Notes: generated from the letters alone by a model not told the origin. A stretch of DNA of 64,000 bases from Pelobates cultripes (GCA_933207985.1 OW240918.1:16802344-16866343); one strand, 5' to 3'. Shown: positions 22,026 through 35,635, counted from the stretch's first letter. Numbers and translations are program-made.

Positions 22026-23645
22026 CAGTGGCACACCTCATGGTGTGTTTCCAGGAAGTTTGACTAACTAGACTTGAAGATTCAATTTCGGTCTAATCTT
22101 CAATTCTTCAGAATGTGGGTGAATTCTGAGCTCTGAGTTGAAAATTACCCAATGACAAACCAACTGGAACAAGGAATTGCCAAGCATGTTCGTTTCATTC
22201 ATGATTCCGAATTCAACCAGTTGTGCCAAAAAAAAAAGGTGATTGATTAAAGAAAAGATTATTGGGGACAGTCACAAAATGTTGATTTTATTCACAGATC
22301 AACTGAGAAATGATCAATGGAGGGGAAGAAAGGAGGAGGAATAAAATAAAACCTATATTTATATTAATGTGCTGCATAAGTATATAATCTACAACTATAG
22401 ATTTTATTACTGCTCATTTTCTATTATGTATATATTTGGCAGTAAGCTGATGGACCCATTTACTTGCCCTTTTGGTTAATTTGATTTGGTTACCAACCCA
22501 GGCTTCTGGTACCGCAATACCTTCAAGTATAACCGGCCTTTGGTCAAACTTTGCATGTTTTATATCTGTTTTCAGGAAACAATGTTTTGGCTGAGCCAAA
22601 TGTTCTCTCAACACATCTAATACCAACCTGCAATGTCATGTGAAATACAGATTTCCTGTGCTGCCTGAGATTGATGAGGAGTCACTCTCTCAGGCAGTAA
22701 GACCTCAACTGAAAGGTAGCTGTTAAAAGTGACGTTTTCACTTGGAAAGTAAAAAAAATAAAATATGATTAGCAGCTCTTATCACATTCATCACAACCTG
22801 GCATCTTTCATTGTATTTTTTTTTCTTCACACCATAAATGTGGTAGCTATACATGCTTAATGAAGCACAATCAGACTTTACACCTGAAGTGTTACTTGTG
22901 ATGAGCAATTGCAAAGTATTATCCATCTATCTATTTTTTGCAATGCCCAGCAATTCTGCAAGTACATATTCATTGAAAGGTTTGAATTCATGACGGAGCA
23001 CCAATCATTTCTGCATTAGTTTTAATGTTTTTAACTTTAAAAACAATAAATATATTGAAATTAAAAGAATGAATATCAATAAAGCAAAGCTAAAATTGTA
23101 TTGAGTTTAAATATGGCAGCACCATTATAGCTCCATTTTTGCAGGTTAGGATGGGAAAGAATGGTTCCTTTTGGATTCAAAGGAATGGTTGCCCTCTAAG
23201 CTGTTTTCAATTTTCTAGGATTTGTAGCTGGGTATTAGGTGGGTAGAGATTTCTCCCAGTATTCCACCCATTCTTTTCTCATTGGAGCAGCAATGCAAGC
23301 CAGCTTGATAGTTCTTCCAGCAGAGGCGCTCAAGTGATTAGGTCACTGGGTATTGGTTGTACGTGATCCCTCATTTGCTTTGATTTGGGCATATTTGTGC
23401 CCCCCCCTCCCTTCCTTGTTTCTATTAATAGGTCATGTTCTCTGGGATTTTTGGATCTTTCATATGTCTATTGGACTGTGAGAAGCGTGGAGGCCAAATC
23501 TTATGGTCGCTACTTGGGGTTCTTTGTGACATCGTAAAGTTGAATTGGAGAAGATTACGAGGGCTAGGCTGGGATTAGGTTTACCATGAATGTCTGTAGC
23601 TTCTTGATGATTGACATGATTGACATTATAAATACCATGAAACAT

Positions 23646-23718
23646 AATATGGTATTTGCAGTTTAGCAAGCTTACACTTTTATGGTATTTGCAGTTTAGC
23701 AATCTCACACTTATATGG
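23646..23718. repeat. 33-bp tandem duplication
   Basis: The unit TATGGTATTTGCAGTTTAGC plus AAGCTTACACTTT is present twice in a row, with two or three mismatches. It is a local, non-coding duplication. Confidence 0.7.
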
Positions 23719-25409
23719 TCAAAGTGGTCCTCCATCCTATTTGGTTCTCTTCAGAGGGCATACGGTGATGGAAAGATGTTAGAGGAAATTGAATATGTCT
23801 ATGTCTCGATTCATTCAGAATATTAGAGGTGAGAAATATGGATCTGGAGGGCAACCATGTATTCAATGAGAGTAGATGGAGTTCATCAGAACCCAACTGG
23901 TTTAGACATATTCAAGTAACTGTTGCAAGCGGGTATAGAGACTGTGCTGTATGCAGGGATTCACACAGGTAGGTGCTGGATTCTTGGCCAGTGCTGTTGA
24001 ATTAGGAGTTGGGGAGACTGTAGTCTGCAGAGGGCTGATGGAAAGTACAGATTCATAAAGAGAAGATTAAAGGAACTGTCTGTTGAGTGATCAACTCAAC
24101 AGCCAGCTGATTGTTAAACACTGGCATATTGAATAGTAATAAAGCTATGGCTGTTGCCTTATCCACACAAGGTATATCTATAGTTTGTTATTGGTGGGGG
24201 TTGGGGGAAAGTTGAAAAGGGGATTATAGGTCCGCAGTTAAGTGAACAAGCCTGTATGTATCTAAAATTGAAATCTCACCTTAGAAAATGACATTTCTTA
24301 CATTTTTTAAATAATTGTCAACTGGTAAATGAGGACTACCTCAGATAGTATGTTTTATTTATTTTAAAATTAGCAGAAATTGAATGTCGTGCTTGTATTA
24401 CAATGATTTTTAGGTGATGCCTTCATTACAGGTGTGTTACCATTTATTCCATGTTTTTTGATTTGCCAGAAATATAAAATTTTATCATCTCTACTAGACG
24501 TTCATCACATTTAAAACAAATTAAATACACCTTCTAGCTTTATCCAAATTTCTTTAGCCAAATCCCGCCATTGTTATTAAAGTCCAAAAGACCATTCCAA
24601 GGCTACAGTATCATCCCAATATATACTCTTCTCGATCTAGATGAGTTTTTATTTAAGGCAATAATTTCATATAACAAATAGATAAAATAAAATAATAAGT
24701 AAATAATTTACTCTTTAATATTTGTGTATCTCCTGTTTTTTTTGCATATACTATGTTTAATTGTAAGTCTTCTACATATACCAAGTGTCTCTTCTTTTGT
24801 AAAAACTCGTGATGAGAAATAAGGAAGGCTTTGAATATTTTTGTGTGTATTTTTTTCATTTGTACTGTAAATTTGAACTGACTTTTATATTCATGGTATT
24901 ATTACTCCAACCAAACGTATTATTCTTCAAACATATGCTAAGAAAGGCTTGAGCTAATCTTCCTATTCCTTTATGTAACCAAAGGATGAAATTTGATTTG
25001 GTTTTAAAATTATAATGTTGGAATTGAGAACTTTTTTGAACTATTAGGGGCTGCTTTACAGCTGCACAAATCAGCCTTTTAGAGTTTGCGTCTCTTGTTG
25101 CAAATACTGCAAAATTCTATTCCAGTTTGGAAATCTGCAGGATTTTAATTAACGGATTGAATATGTTAATGTGAAGCAAACTTTTCTATTAAACTCCTGC
25201 TCCTGCTTCCTTGTATACCCTGAGAACAGTCAGGCTTATTCGCTAAAATGTGAACTACCAGAAACACAAAGTGAATTTCAAATTACGGCCAAAAATTGCT
25301 AAAACATAACTTACTTTTCTAGTTCTGCTACTGTGGTCTAACATTTTAAGTTCACTTTGGATACTCTTTGTAAATTTAGCTGTGTAAGTGGTGGTCAGTT
25401 GTGTCCTGT

Positions 25410-25550
25410 AGAACTGAACATAGAGGCTGCTGGATGTAGTCTGTAGAATAGAACATAGTGACTCTTGGGTGTACTCTGTAGAGTAGAACATAATGACTCC
25501 TGGATGTACTTGATAGAATAGAACTCCTAGATGTAGTCTGTAGAATAGAT
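25410..25550. repeat. Short degenerate tandem repeat
   Basis: Four or five irregular copies of a unit built on GATGTAGTCTGTAGAATAGA with ACATAGTGACTCCTG variants. It is non-coding. Confidence 0.6.
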
Positions 25551-26474
25551 CTCTGTTTCCTAAAAGTATGTCACTGCATAAAATTACAGTTGTCAGTATC
25601 CAGCTCAAATTCAAATCATGATTCGAGCCCTGACAGTAGTATCTCATAGAACTCCTTGCTTAGATAATTTTTCAGAAAAAACCCCATAATAGTTCAGTAA
25701 AAAACAAACAAACAAAAACAGCATGCCATACCTTGTGTACCTATGGATTTGAATTTGTTTAAAAGTAATTTTTTGATGTAAATTGATCTTAAAGCATTGA
25801 AGCATTATGGTGTCTGTCTTTAAGCCCAGACTTGATACATTCATTTTTGCTTTGGTTTACATACTGACAAATTCAGCGGTTGCTGCACTGACCGCCTGCC
25901 TGCTGATTGCACACAGGTGGTGAAATGTGTGCTTTTGCATACACTAAAACAACTTAAATCTTGTTGAAGATAATCTATCAGCTCTGTGAGTCTCCCGCAT
26001 CTTTCTATAAACAAATGGTTTTCTATAAACGTAACATTTTAAAACAAATAGCAGTGAATGGAAAAGAAAAAGAATTGCAGATTTTAGGGTAAAATAATCA
26101 AGATGTGACTTTTCCCCAAATCAATACCTTTTGCAATACAGTTTTTTTTTTAATTCCCAGCAATATGGTTTTTAGTGAATATACCCCACAGACTTAACTA
26201 TCAGATCTTCCAAAAACGAATAAAACAATCTTAATCTCCATGTTTCACCTGTAACATAGTCTATAGCTTTGTATATGAAGAGCTGTGAGCGTTTGATTTA
26301 CTAGTTATTAACATTGCTAACTGAGTGAGAAATTTTATTTTCGATTTCGTTTAGCATTCGGCCTATATGTTTACAAGTGTAAATTGAAATACACACAAAG
26401 TACGATGTGGAACAGAATAAATAAACCAGTGCATGAGGCAATATGGAAACGCACACATTAGTTACATTTTATTA

Positions 26475-26940
26475 TTAAAGTGAACATGTAATGGGAAAAT
26501 ATTACGCAACGTAAACCGCTTCCAAATACATTGACTAGACCATATATCATACAGATACATGGTGTATTTAATGTAAAACATAAAGATATACTCACTTTCC
26601 CTCCAATCCAGTTTCGCTTTGTGGGCGTTATTCTACGCATAAAACCCATATCCTGACCCTCTGCTCTGCCTGTGCTCGGCCTCAATTCTTCTTGATTTGC
26701 CCTGCTTTGGGTGTATCCCCAACCAGGGCAAGTCTTATCAGTGACATCTGACACTGTGGTGGCATTAGAACGCTCCTGTACTCCCTTGCCAGAGCTAGAA
26801 GCACCATCAGTGGAGCTTCCATAGCAACCACAGCACATGCGCTGTGGCATTGATTGACAGGTAGGAGAAAAAACTATTTTTAAATAGGTTTTTCTTCTAA
26901 TCTATACATTTTCCATAAAAACTGCTAGCACAATGTATAG
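26475..26940. repeat. Probable interspersed repeat, GC-richer block
   Basis: The left edge is AAAGTGAACATGTAATGGG. The 26590-26860 core is clearly richer in GC than the surroundings (for example CCACAGCACATGCGCTGTGG, itself a palindrome). The layout recalls the ACACTATAG-type frog repeats. The 130-codon minus-strand frame over it lacks any known domain. Boundaries are approximate. Confidence 0.4.
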
Positions 26941-28339
26941 ATAAAATCTTATGCTCAAATTAAGTTGTTTGGGGCATGACAGCTGTCTGTAGAATGTAAA
27001 GGATATAAATATTGCCAGAATGATTAATTAATATGTTGGGATTTTCTTTGTATATTTGACAATCATATTTCCACAGTGTTGGATGCAGCAAATGAGCATA
27101 TTGATGGGATCTGCAGCCTGCTTGTTGTGTGTTTTTGTTGTGAATATGTGCAAAGGGTGGAGTCAGACATCAGAACTGTCGTGTTAAGGGGGGAGGCAGA
27201 GAATGCCATTATTAATAGTCGTACCAAGAGGAAGTACATTTTATCAGTTGAAAATGACAGTGAAATGGATGGGAATATATTTGAGTCCTCCACACTCTGT
27301 CCGATTTCTGATACTGAAGTTGATCTATACAGATTTTGTTACTTACTGTGATTAAAATTTATGTTTCATACAGAATGTTATAATCTGGAGCCTTGGAAGC
27401 CTCATCTAACATAAGGGTAGCAACTAAAATGTGTGAAAAAGTTGTTTTGAAAAATGTGGAAGATTATTTTTTATATCTCAATGTTACCAATTTAATAAAA
27501 CATTGTCAGGCACAGTGTCAGTTGCAGAGATATCACAATCTCATCAGATAAAGGAGGTTTGTTATTTTTTGTTTTTAGGAAACGAGTGTTCCTTAAAGAG
27601 AAACTTCACTGTGCAAATATAAAATAAATAAATATATATTACACTCCCTGTTTAGTAGATACATCCCCAATTAAAATATGCATTGCATTTAATTATGCAT
27701 TTTACATAGGGGGGTAACTATAAAACAACTTGCAAAAGCTGCAGATCTCTTTGCAAGCCCAGACTTTCTGTGGCTCTCACAGACTTTCCGATGCAGATCC
27801 ACGCAAGGCATGTGCTTGTTTTTGTGCTTTCAAACATGGGCAATATGTGCTGATTTTTGCTTTACTTTCTCCCCAGCCCGTCAGGTTTGCAATTAATACA
27901 CATAGACCCTTTGCTTTTAATCAGGTGTGAAACATTTGTATCCAATCACAGTGTTCACAAGCCCTGTAGAACACCTTTTTGGCTTTGTTGCTTAATTAAA
28001 ATGTTGGATGACTTTGTCTCTGGAGCTTCTTTGATTTTCAGAGTAATTTACAGTGTGCTCTTCCCCAGCGAGGAATAATGTTCATTAAAATCCACTTATC
28101 TACATTTGTAATTAAGATTGCAGTGATGGATGCTTTATGATTTCAGGTACTGGCAAAGTGCAGACCTGTAAGCAATTTACTAATTAGGACCAGTTTACAG
28201 ATAATGTTGCCTGAGGTTATTCTAGATTGGAAGGAACTACCCACAAACCTGCTTCAGAGTTCTCTACCATGATTTCCACTAATGCAGATTATTGGCTACA
28301 ACAGATATTAACTAATTTGCATAAGTAGTGTTCACAATT
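26941..28339. other. Non-coding DNA with one exon-like candidate
   Basis: Mostly unique AT-rich DNA. The segment 27077-27351 has a splice-acceptor-like left edge, an open frame and a downstream AATAAA. It is discussed as a weak candidate exon in the findings. Nothing else is supported. Confidence 0.35.
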
Positions 28340-28575
28340 ATTCCATATTAGAAATCATGCCAATTAGGCCATATATTTGGTTGTTTGGTAATCAGTCCAA
28401 TTAAAACTAAACTCTTATATTTGTAATCAGTCCAACTTAAGGGAAACACTTGTGCTTGTGCTTCGTCCCCATTTTGGACGATTGGCGGGTAGTCCGAATT
28501 CCAAATTCTGAAATGGCATGTAGACAAATCATGCTTGGACCCAGGCAGCACAATGCCTTGGGCCGGCCCTGTATA
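28340..28575. repeat. Possible hAT-type element fragment
   Basis: The right edge GGGCCGGCCCTG (28563-28574) has the GGCCCTG end seen on the 19381-21053 element. The preceding sequence is richer in GC than its surroundings. No left terminus or TSD could be fixed. Confidence 0.3.
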
Positions 28576-30294
28576 TAATATATACGTATTCATTGCTTTT
28601 TTTTTACTACTTCTTCTATTTTTCATTCTGTTGGTTACTTCTTCTTATTAGATCTGTGAACCAAACTGCAAGGAAATGCATCTATCAGTCTACGGTGAAA
28701 TATATACACAATATTTATATTTAACAGTACTATGACGGCCAATTTTTGCAACTCTTTGGATCATCCAAATTGTTTTTCATGAAATGATCACATGGATTTA
28801 ATTTGTCGAAGCTAAAACACCGCATGAACGAATTTCAGACTACCCAAACGAATATTAGTTTTTTGATGATTCGATTCAGATGAGCCAAATTATTTTGCCA
28901 TGCACAAGTTCACTAAGCTCTATAATCCCTGTATTTCATTGAAGTGGTTATAGTGCCTGGAGACCCTTGATGCTGGCCCTCCATTCAATGTTTTACTGTT
29001 TTTCAATAGGTTAACACTTTATGAGAGTCTTTTATTAATACCACTTCATTTGTTGTCTGCTACAAAAGCAGTAAGCTATATTTAAGTGATACGATTTGTT
29101 CATCTTCTAAATTTCTGTCTATAGCATTAACATGTAGAATCATCAGACTAAGACACATCTTCGAATACTAATATGCTCACAGTTTAATTGTGACAAATTA
29201 ATGTACAGTTTGGCCACTATGATGTTGTTGTGTGTGATGCTATTTGTAAGACAGATAAGTCTTCTGGTTACAAATGTTTCTCTAAGCTGATAGCTGGATA
29301 ACAACCCACCTGCTTCCGATCTCTTACAGGTTAATATTCGTCCAAGGTCCTGCCATCCATGAAAATCCACGCAGACTATTTCAAGATGTTTAATTATTCT
29401 GTGCGTGAGAATTTTAGCCAGTTATCCCCTTGATAATGACGGTGGTGAGTGGCAGGCTGGCATTCATTTATAGAGGAAGGCCCATCACCTAGTCAACATC
29501 TCGAGTCAAGCGGAACTGCAGTCTCTGATATCAACACACGCAATGAGCCTTTGACATTTAATTTAGGTGAGTCAATATATACCCTTTTTCCCATGTCTTT
29601 TATTTTAGGAGTTTTACAGTGTATCAATAGACTATATTGTTCACCGTTCCTACTTAATCTCTGAACAAATGTCATATCTCTAGAGGATTCAGTACACTAG
29701 TAGCATAGCTTTGGTCCAGCTCCGCAAAGTTGAAAGGAATGGATTATAAAACAAATAACATTTGTGCTTTACTCCGTTAAATGTTTTCTAGAATTGTGTT
29801 GTTTTATATACCACATTTAATTGGGTACTTTATTTTTTTTTAATGCTTATTGATCTGTAAACCTTCCATACAAGAACTAGCAACATCTTTTGTCTCTTTT
29901 CAAGTAATATTTCTAATGTTCTCCCAAAGGAATACCAGTTGAGAGTGAATGAAGGCAAAATATATTGGTATTTCGCCAACATTTACTGTGTCCTGCAATT
30001 ATTCTTTTTTTGTCTTGACTGCTTAGTTTAAAATAATCTTAATATCTACCTGCAGCATATTAAATAGTATTACTTTGTAAAATTTATCTTAATAAAATAA
30101 TCACAATGTTACAGGAGGACAGCAAAATTAGTCCTTCTGTGTAGACACCTTCAAATAGAAATGCTAATAATTAAAGGGAAAATAGTCCACTGGAGTACCA
30201 GGGAAGTTCTCAGTGAGATACCCCCTGCTGGGCTGGGATGACTCCTAAATGTTTTTATTTTTTTTAACTTCAATTCATTATTTGTGGCTTAGAC
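28576..30294. other. AT-rich non-coding DNA
   Basis: No gene was supported. At 28930-29005 a fragment including GAAGTGGTTATAGTGCCTGG resembles the palindromic AAGTGGTCTGGGTG repeat family. Confidence 0.4.
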
Positions 30295-30435
30295 CAGTGT
30301 TCCCCAACCCAGTCCTAATGGACCACCAACAGTCCAAGATTTATGTATTTCCCTGTTTTATTTCAATGGAGACACTGACAAAACCTGGACTGTTAGTGGT
30401 CCATGAGGACTGGGTTGTGGAACACTGTCTTAAAA
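30287..30435. mobile_element. hAT-type palindromic MITE
   Basis: The element is about 30295-30427. It starts CAGTGTTCCCCAACCCAGTC and ends GACTGGGTTGTGGAACACTG. The inner arms TGGACCACCAACAGTCCAAG and CTGGACTGTTAGTGGTCCAT pair. The flanking octamers (GCTTAGAC, TCTTAAAA) match at 5 of 8 positions, compatible with an old, diverged 8-bp TSD. The overlapping 105-codon frame is incidental. Confidence 0.7.
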
Positions 30436-32224
30436 TTATAAACATGAATTATTTATTTATTTTTCTAAATATAACAAGTGGTGGGAGAATTTTTAAAGAC
30501 AATATAGTAGATACCGATAAAGGAATTGGGTATATGCAGAACAGGTCTAAGTGGGGGTCTTTGTAGAACTTATTTTTTCGTGGGGGCTATGGCTTTATGA
30601 TGAAGTAATGGAGTTGATGCAGGTTAGGTGGGTATAGGGAAATAGCAGATACTGACAGAGGAATAGGGTTCAAGGTGGAGTTATAGACAATATATTTCCA
30701 ATTTCCAGTAGAGACAATCCCGTGCTGGTATGGAGTATTTTGGCACAATATTTTTATGATAGCAAATAATATAATTGGTATAAAGGCATTAATATGTTTT
30801 GAATAAACCTCAAGTGTGTCTTGGAATAAAATAACAATATGAAACAAAAGCAATTTTAATGTTTGTCTATAGTGAAGAAAAAAAACCTTTCTTTCAATGT
30901 ATTGTTTTCATTCAATGGAAAACAATAATTTTTATTTATCAACGTAAGTATAAAATTCCTTCTCAAGGTGCATGTGAGAGCATGCATTTATGAGAGTGTC
31001 TGTGAATCCACCTGTGAGAGCATATTTATATATGAATGTATAAGTGAGAGAAATTGTGTCTTAATGTGCCTGAGTGCCTTTGTTGCAAGTGTGCCTGTAA
31101 GTGGATTTAAAATGTTACACATACACATAAATGTATTAGTTTGGTTTACAATGAAAATTGAAATGTGTAAATATGTTTTATGAATTGAAAAATACATTTA
31201 TATTAATACTCACAGACAGAGATACCAGTGTTTATATCAAATGTCCCATTACTATTACTTTATGGTAATGAAACTGAAATTCAATAATGAGTAATTTTGC
31301 CATACATCAGTATATGTTGTTCGGCTCACAACTGTGCATATTCCTGAACCAGCTGTCGTTCCTTTTCCCACACTCCAATTTCCTATGATGTTGTTATAGA
31401 ACTGATTATAGTATTTAAGGTTATACTGTACTACTATGCTGGAGGGTTATAATATTTAAGTTAATCATTTTGGTGTTTTTGAGAATAGACCCCATAATTT
31501 TTTTTATTCTTCGATGATTAAACAATAAAACTATAATATTGTTGAAACAAAACGCACATTTATTCTCAACATAATCGAAATTCAATGATCAAGAGGGTCA
31601 GTGATAACTACAGAATTAACCAGATTAGGTCAAATTAAATATATGTTTGTTTAAGTGTTTCCAAGACATTATCAAATTAAAAACTTCACTGTGCTGTGAG
31701 AAGCAGATAATGACAATTGTTGGGAGATGAATCAGAAACAAATGATATTAAATTTAATTTGATTAAGGAAACAGCAGATGGAACACACGGAATGATTAAA
31801 TGCATAATTTATTTACTACATAGAGTAATTAAATTCCTCCTTAGCTTGTTGTAAACATCACAATGTTACCTGTTCTGCAGCTGATACCTGAAATTATTGT
31901 CATAAATTACATTTTAAAGAAATATCATCATGAGCACTAAACTAAAACACAGTAATTTCACATAAAATTAGAAGTTTGATGCCATAAGTAATTAAATGAT
32001 TGTTTAATGCCAGTCCTGTATGGTGCTGGGTGATGTGCCAACCTTAAGCTATTTTTATATTCTGTCACCTCACCAGTGCTTCACTGATAAATGAGGTGTT
32101 GTGCTGTTCGGTTTAGAATGGTGTGCAGCCTTTGGAATGTAGCGCAGTGCTCTCAGCCTATCACCAGTGTCCAGGTTGGCCACAGAAAAAAAGTATTTGG
32201 GTGCCTAAGACGGTACACAATATT
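30436..32224. other. AT-rich non-coding DNA
   Basis: No gene was supported. At 30965-31110 a degenerate GTGAGAGCAT/GAGTGTCTGTG repeat is present. The 31640-31950 stretch is repeat-poor and TAAT-rich, with a conserved-element texture. Confidence 0.4.
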
Positions 32225-32690
32225 TGTATTTGAGCAGCATAAACACAATGTGTGTATATGTTTGTAGGGATGAGAGTGGATGTCTATGTGTGTATATGTG
32301 TATGGGATACGGTGTGTGTTTATATTGTGTAAGCGAATATGAGTGCTTGTGCAAGAATGAGTGCAAGTTACAGTTAAAAACACAAAATGCGCACACTCAG
32401 TCACCCTACACTCATCACATTGAGAATATACCATACTCACCACACAGTCAAACTCACCTTGACTGTTATATTCACACTCATCCACCATGTACAATTACAG
32501 TCAGCTAAATACACACAATTACACTCAGCCAATTTCACACAAAATCACACTCAACCAACCCCCAACACACAAACAGAGACAGTCGCCAATCACACTCTGC
32601 TAACTCCACGCACAGTCACACTTGGCCAGCCAGCATACAATCAAGCTCAGCCAACCCCAAAACACAATATAGAGGGGATCACAAAGGTGA
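32225..32690. repeat. Cryptic GT/CA-rich simple sequence
   Basis: 32240-32350 is rich in GTGTATATGTGTATG-like motifs. 32385-32670 is a degenerate array of CACACTCAGCCAACCCCA-like units, about 25-35 bp long. The frames of up to 113 codons over this block are repeat artefacts. Confidence 0.75.
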
Positions 32691-33694
32691 GTCTTCTTTG
32701 ATTTTTGCACCAGGGCCCTGCTCTTTCTAGTTTTGCCCTTGGTTGAAGTGGTCATCAATGGGTCATTCTAAATATTACATCAAGCATCATACAAATCCAT
32801 GGCAATTAAAAAATACATTCACATGTGCTGGTCCTGGTATTAAAGATCATTTATACAAAGTGTTGAAAGATCAACACCACAGGAATTGTATATAAACCCT
32901 ACTCACATAGCTCTTCTACTTTATTTATAGCCAGCTAAACACACATGTCCCTAAAGAATTTATGGTGGCCTGACCTCTTCTGCAATGCACGACAATTATG
33001 AGAATTTTCTGCAGAGTGTGAATACAATAGGTACCATTAATTAAAAGCAAAATACCCAATTTATTGGTAGAAATTGCAAAGCTAACCAAAATGGCTTTGA
33101 ATCCCAATCCAATTAGTGTAAAAATTAACAATAACCTATGCTTTGAAAAGAACAAAGTATACAAGAGGGAAGCTCTTATAATAATAAAGAAACTGTTGAA
33201 ATATTGAAAGACTGGTGGAAAGGATGTTAACTAAACTAGGTCAATGTAGGGCAAGGGAATTTGCTGAGGAGCAACTGGGGTTCCCAAGGTAGCCTAATGT
33301 GGTACTACGTAAGTAATTTATTTATATAATTTACATCTATAAAAACAGCATCCAAAGACAGAAACTGGATTAACAACCTAAGGGCTCCTAAGTTTGTATT
33401 CTGGCCATAGTGGGAAAGGTAAAGAGGATAATGAGTGGTGTGTAGTGTGAACAAAATAGAGTGGGAGTAAATTAGGGAACTGCTGGCATTTGGAACCTCA
33501 GTGATAACACACCGCTGTTCTAAATCAATCACTTTGTAGCCAACTGCCTAGTTTCTACCAAACAGCAAGTTGTATTCTGCTTTAAGATCAATGTTTGTTC
33601 ACAAAAATGTTTCATTACGGAATAAAAAGATAAATAAAAAATGTCTGCCTCTGTACACTTTGAACATTAAAGCTCAGTATCTTCTAATTTAAAG
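32691..33694. other. Non-coding DNA
   Basis: No supported feature was found. Frames at 32925-33164 and 33305-33532 on the minus strand have no recognisable motif. Confidence 0.45.
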
Positions 33695-34011
33695 TTGTTA
33701 ATTAGTGATGTCCCGAACAGTACGCCGAACGTTTCGCGAATGGTTCGCCGCGATTCGCCATGGACTCCAGTCAGCAGACTTATTCCAGCCAATCAGCAGC
33801 AGACCCTCCCTCCCAGACCCTCCCACCTCCTGGACAGCTCACTAACAATGCAGCTCCAAAATGGATGCTGTCCAGAAGGTGGGAGGGTCTGGGAGGGAGG
33901 GTCTGCTGCTGATTGGCTGGAATGTGTCTGCTGACTGGAGTCCATGGCGAACCGTGGCGAAACCGTTCGCTAACCGTTCGGCGAACCGTTCGGGACATCA
34001 CTATTGTTAAT
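33695..34011. mobile_element. Foldback hAT MITE with perfect 8-bp TSD
   Basis: The element is 33703-34003 (301 bp). It starts TAGTGATGTCCCGAAC and ends with the inverse, GTTCGGGACATCACTA. The perfect duplication TTGTTAAT flanks it at 33695-33702 and 34004-34011. The whole body is a long palindrome: the arm with CCATGGACTCCAGTCAGCAG and GGGAGGGTCTGGGAGGGAGG is repeated in reverse around a centre near 33840-33870. The 8-bp TSD and TAGNGATG ends fit the hAT superfamily. It is GC-rich (about 60%) compared with its AT-rich surroundings. The mirror-image frames on both strands reflect the palindrome. Confidence 0.9.
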
Positions 34012-35635
34012 TTCAATCTTACACCATACTAAGACATGTAACACAAAATGCACTGTGTCCCATCTCTCTCTCTCTGATCTTATCATTAAGGTAAAGAATT
34101 CCATGTTCCCTATTAATCCTTCATCTCATTATAGGTATAAACTATACTCTCAGGGTGACAGGAACTGTTGAGTAACCTAAGTAGGTTCAATGTATAAACT
34201 AGAAAGGAGTGTGTCACAGTAATATGCTTTTTAAGAATTGGTTGGTGTATTCAAATGTTTTCCGAATTTGTGCCCTATGTTGATCATCTAATGAAATAAT
34301 AAATAGACAAAAATTATAGAAGAATTTCTTGGTAAACCTCTGTTTATGACTTGATGATTTAAGTGAATCCATCTAAAAAAAACTATAAAAGTCTATTTAT
34401 TGGGGCTTTATGTGAATCCATTGATGTTAAATGAATCTAAGAGATTTAGCTCACATTTGTCTTCAAATGCTAAATATGTGTGCACAGTTCTTAGTTCTGA
34501 TTTCCAATTAAAATTAGGGGGCACTGTCATTGTCTAATCTGGAGACTGGTTAATCTGCCTCAGAAAATGGAGAGACTTTCTTAAATTGAATTGCTTGATT
34601 TATTTTAGAAAAAGAAAAGTACATATTAACACATTATATACTCTGGTGGTACGTATTCTATCTAACTGATAGAAAAAACTAAATGCATTTTTCCCAAAAC
34701 GTAAAATGTACTTTCAAGAACAAACTTCATAAAACTTTTCTATTGAATCTTTTGGGAGATGTATTTGTTGTAAGTATATTTTTATTGAAGAAATGTTCAA
34801 TAAAGAACAGAAAAACAGAATGGGACTCACAGGGCCCAAAATCATAAGTGAAAGTATAAGAAGACTCACAGGTTAAAAGTAGTTTTGAAAAATAGGAATA
34901 ACATGCACAGATATGCAATAACAGAGACAAAAGTGTTCCAATGACGTTATACTTTTTTCTTCAACGTTAGAATATGTTTACTTGTCTTTTACTTCACAAT
35001 ACAGCAACATTTTAAAACTGGCAATGTTTATGCCTGCTAACATACTTTTTTAAACTTTTATATTTTTAGGAAACAACAAAGGAGAGAAAACCAAAGCTAA
35101 GCATGTGTCTAAGAAATGCGTTGGTGACGACTTCTCTTTCATGGAAGAAAATGAATGATTACTTACTAATAGTTACTATTTTCATTTCTCTTGGAAAGGG
35201 GGATTTGGATAGGAAAGACCAAGATTTTTTCTGGAAAACAGGTGATATTTTACTTTATTCTTGTGTTACGTAAATGAGTAGTAGAAGTGGTTGTCACTGC
35301 CCATGTGGATTTTTAGGACAAACAACTTACTGCATACAATTGGCTAGTGGAATCTGGATGAAATCTTAGTCCTTCTTTTGACCATTGGCTAGTGCAATGC
35401 AGGGAATCATTGTCTCTTAATAACAAAATGAATACAAAAAAGCATTGTCAATCTTTCCTCTTGGCTAGTGGAATACACACAGTCATCGTCTTTCTGTCCT
35501 ATTAACTATCAGTAAAATCAAAGTCGTTATCACTTTGTGGCTTGTGAAATTCAAATTTTATTTGTTTGTGATTTTTTTATTCTCCTGTTCACTAACAGGG
35601 TATTGTTGTTGCTGTCCTATGCTTCGGAATCATTT
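34012..35635. other. AT-rich non-coding DNA
   Basis: No gene was confidently supported. A CT run lies at 34063-34075. 35068-35158 has a splice-acceptor-like edge followed by a short lysine-rich frame (see findings). An old repeat may lie at 34765-34930 (TTTATTGAAGAAATGTTCAA). Confidence 0.4.

Larger units (their letters stand above)
22026..26474. other. AT-rich non-coding DNA, no supported gene
   Basis: No coding region or RNA gene was recognised in this 4.4 kb. Frames of 60-130 codons (for example 25255-25647 on the minus strand) contain no known motif. The 25400-25550 stretch holds an irregular repeat of TAGTCTGTAGAATAGAAC-like units, which explains the repeated residues in that frame. A 33-bp tandem duplication is listed separately. 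Confidence 0.45.

Noticed and set aside
26458..26850. 130-codon minus-strand frame
   Set aside because: No recognisable domain. It overlaps a GC-richer probable interspersed repeat.
32153..32701. Overlapping frames of 94-113 codons on both strands
   Set aside because: They lie in GT/CA-rich cryptic simple sequence and reflect its period.
33695..34016. Similar 78-79-codon frames on opposite strands
   Set aside because: The similarity comes from the palindromic hAT element. There is no domain or start context.
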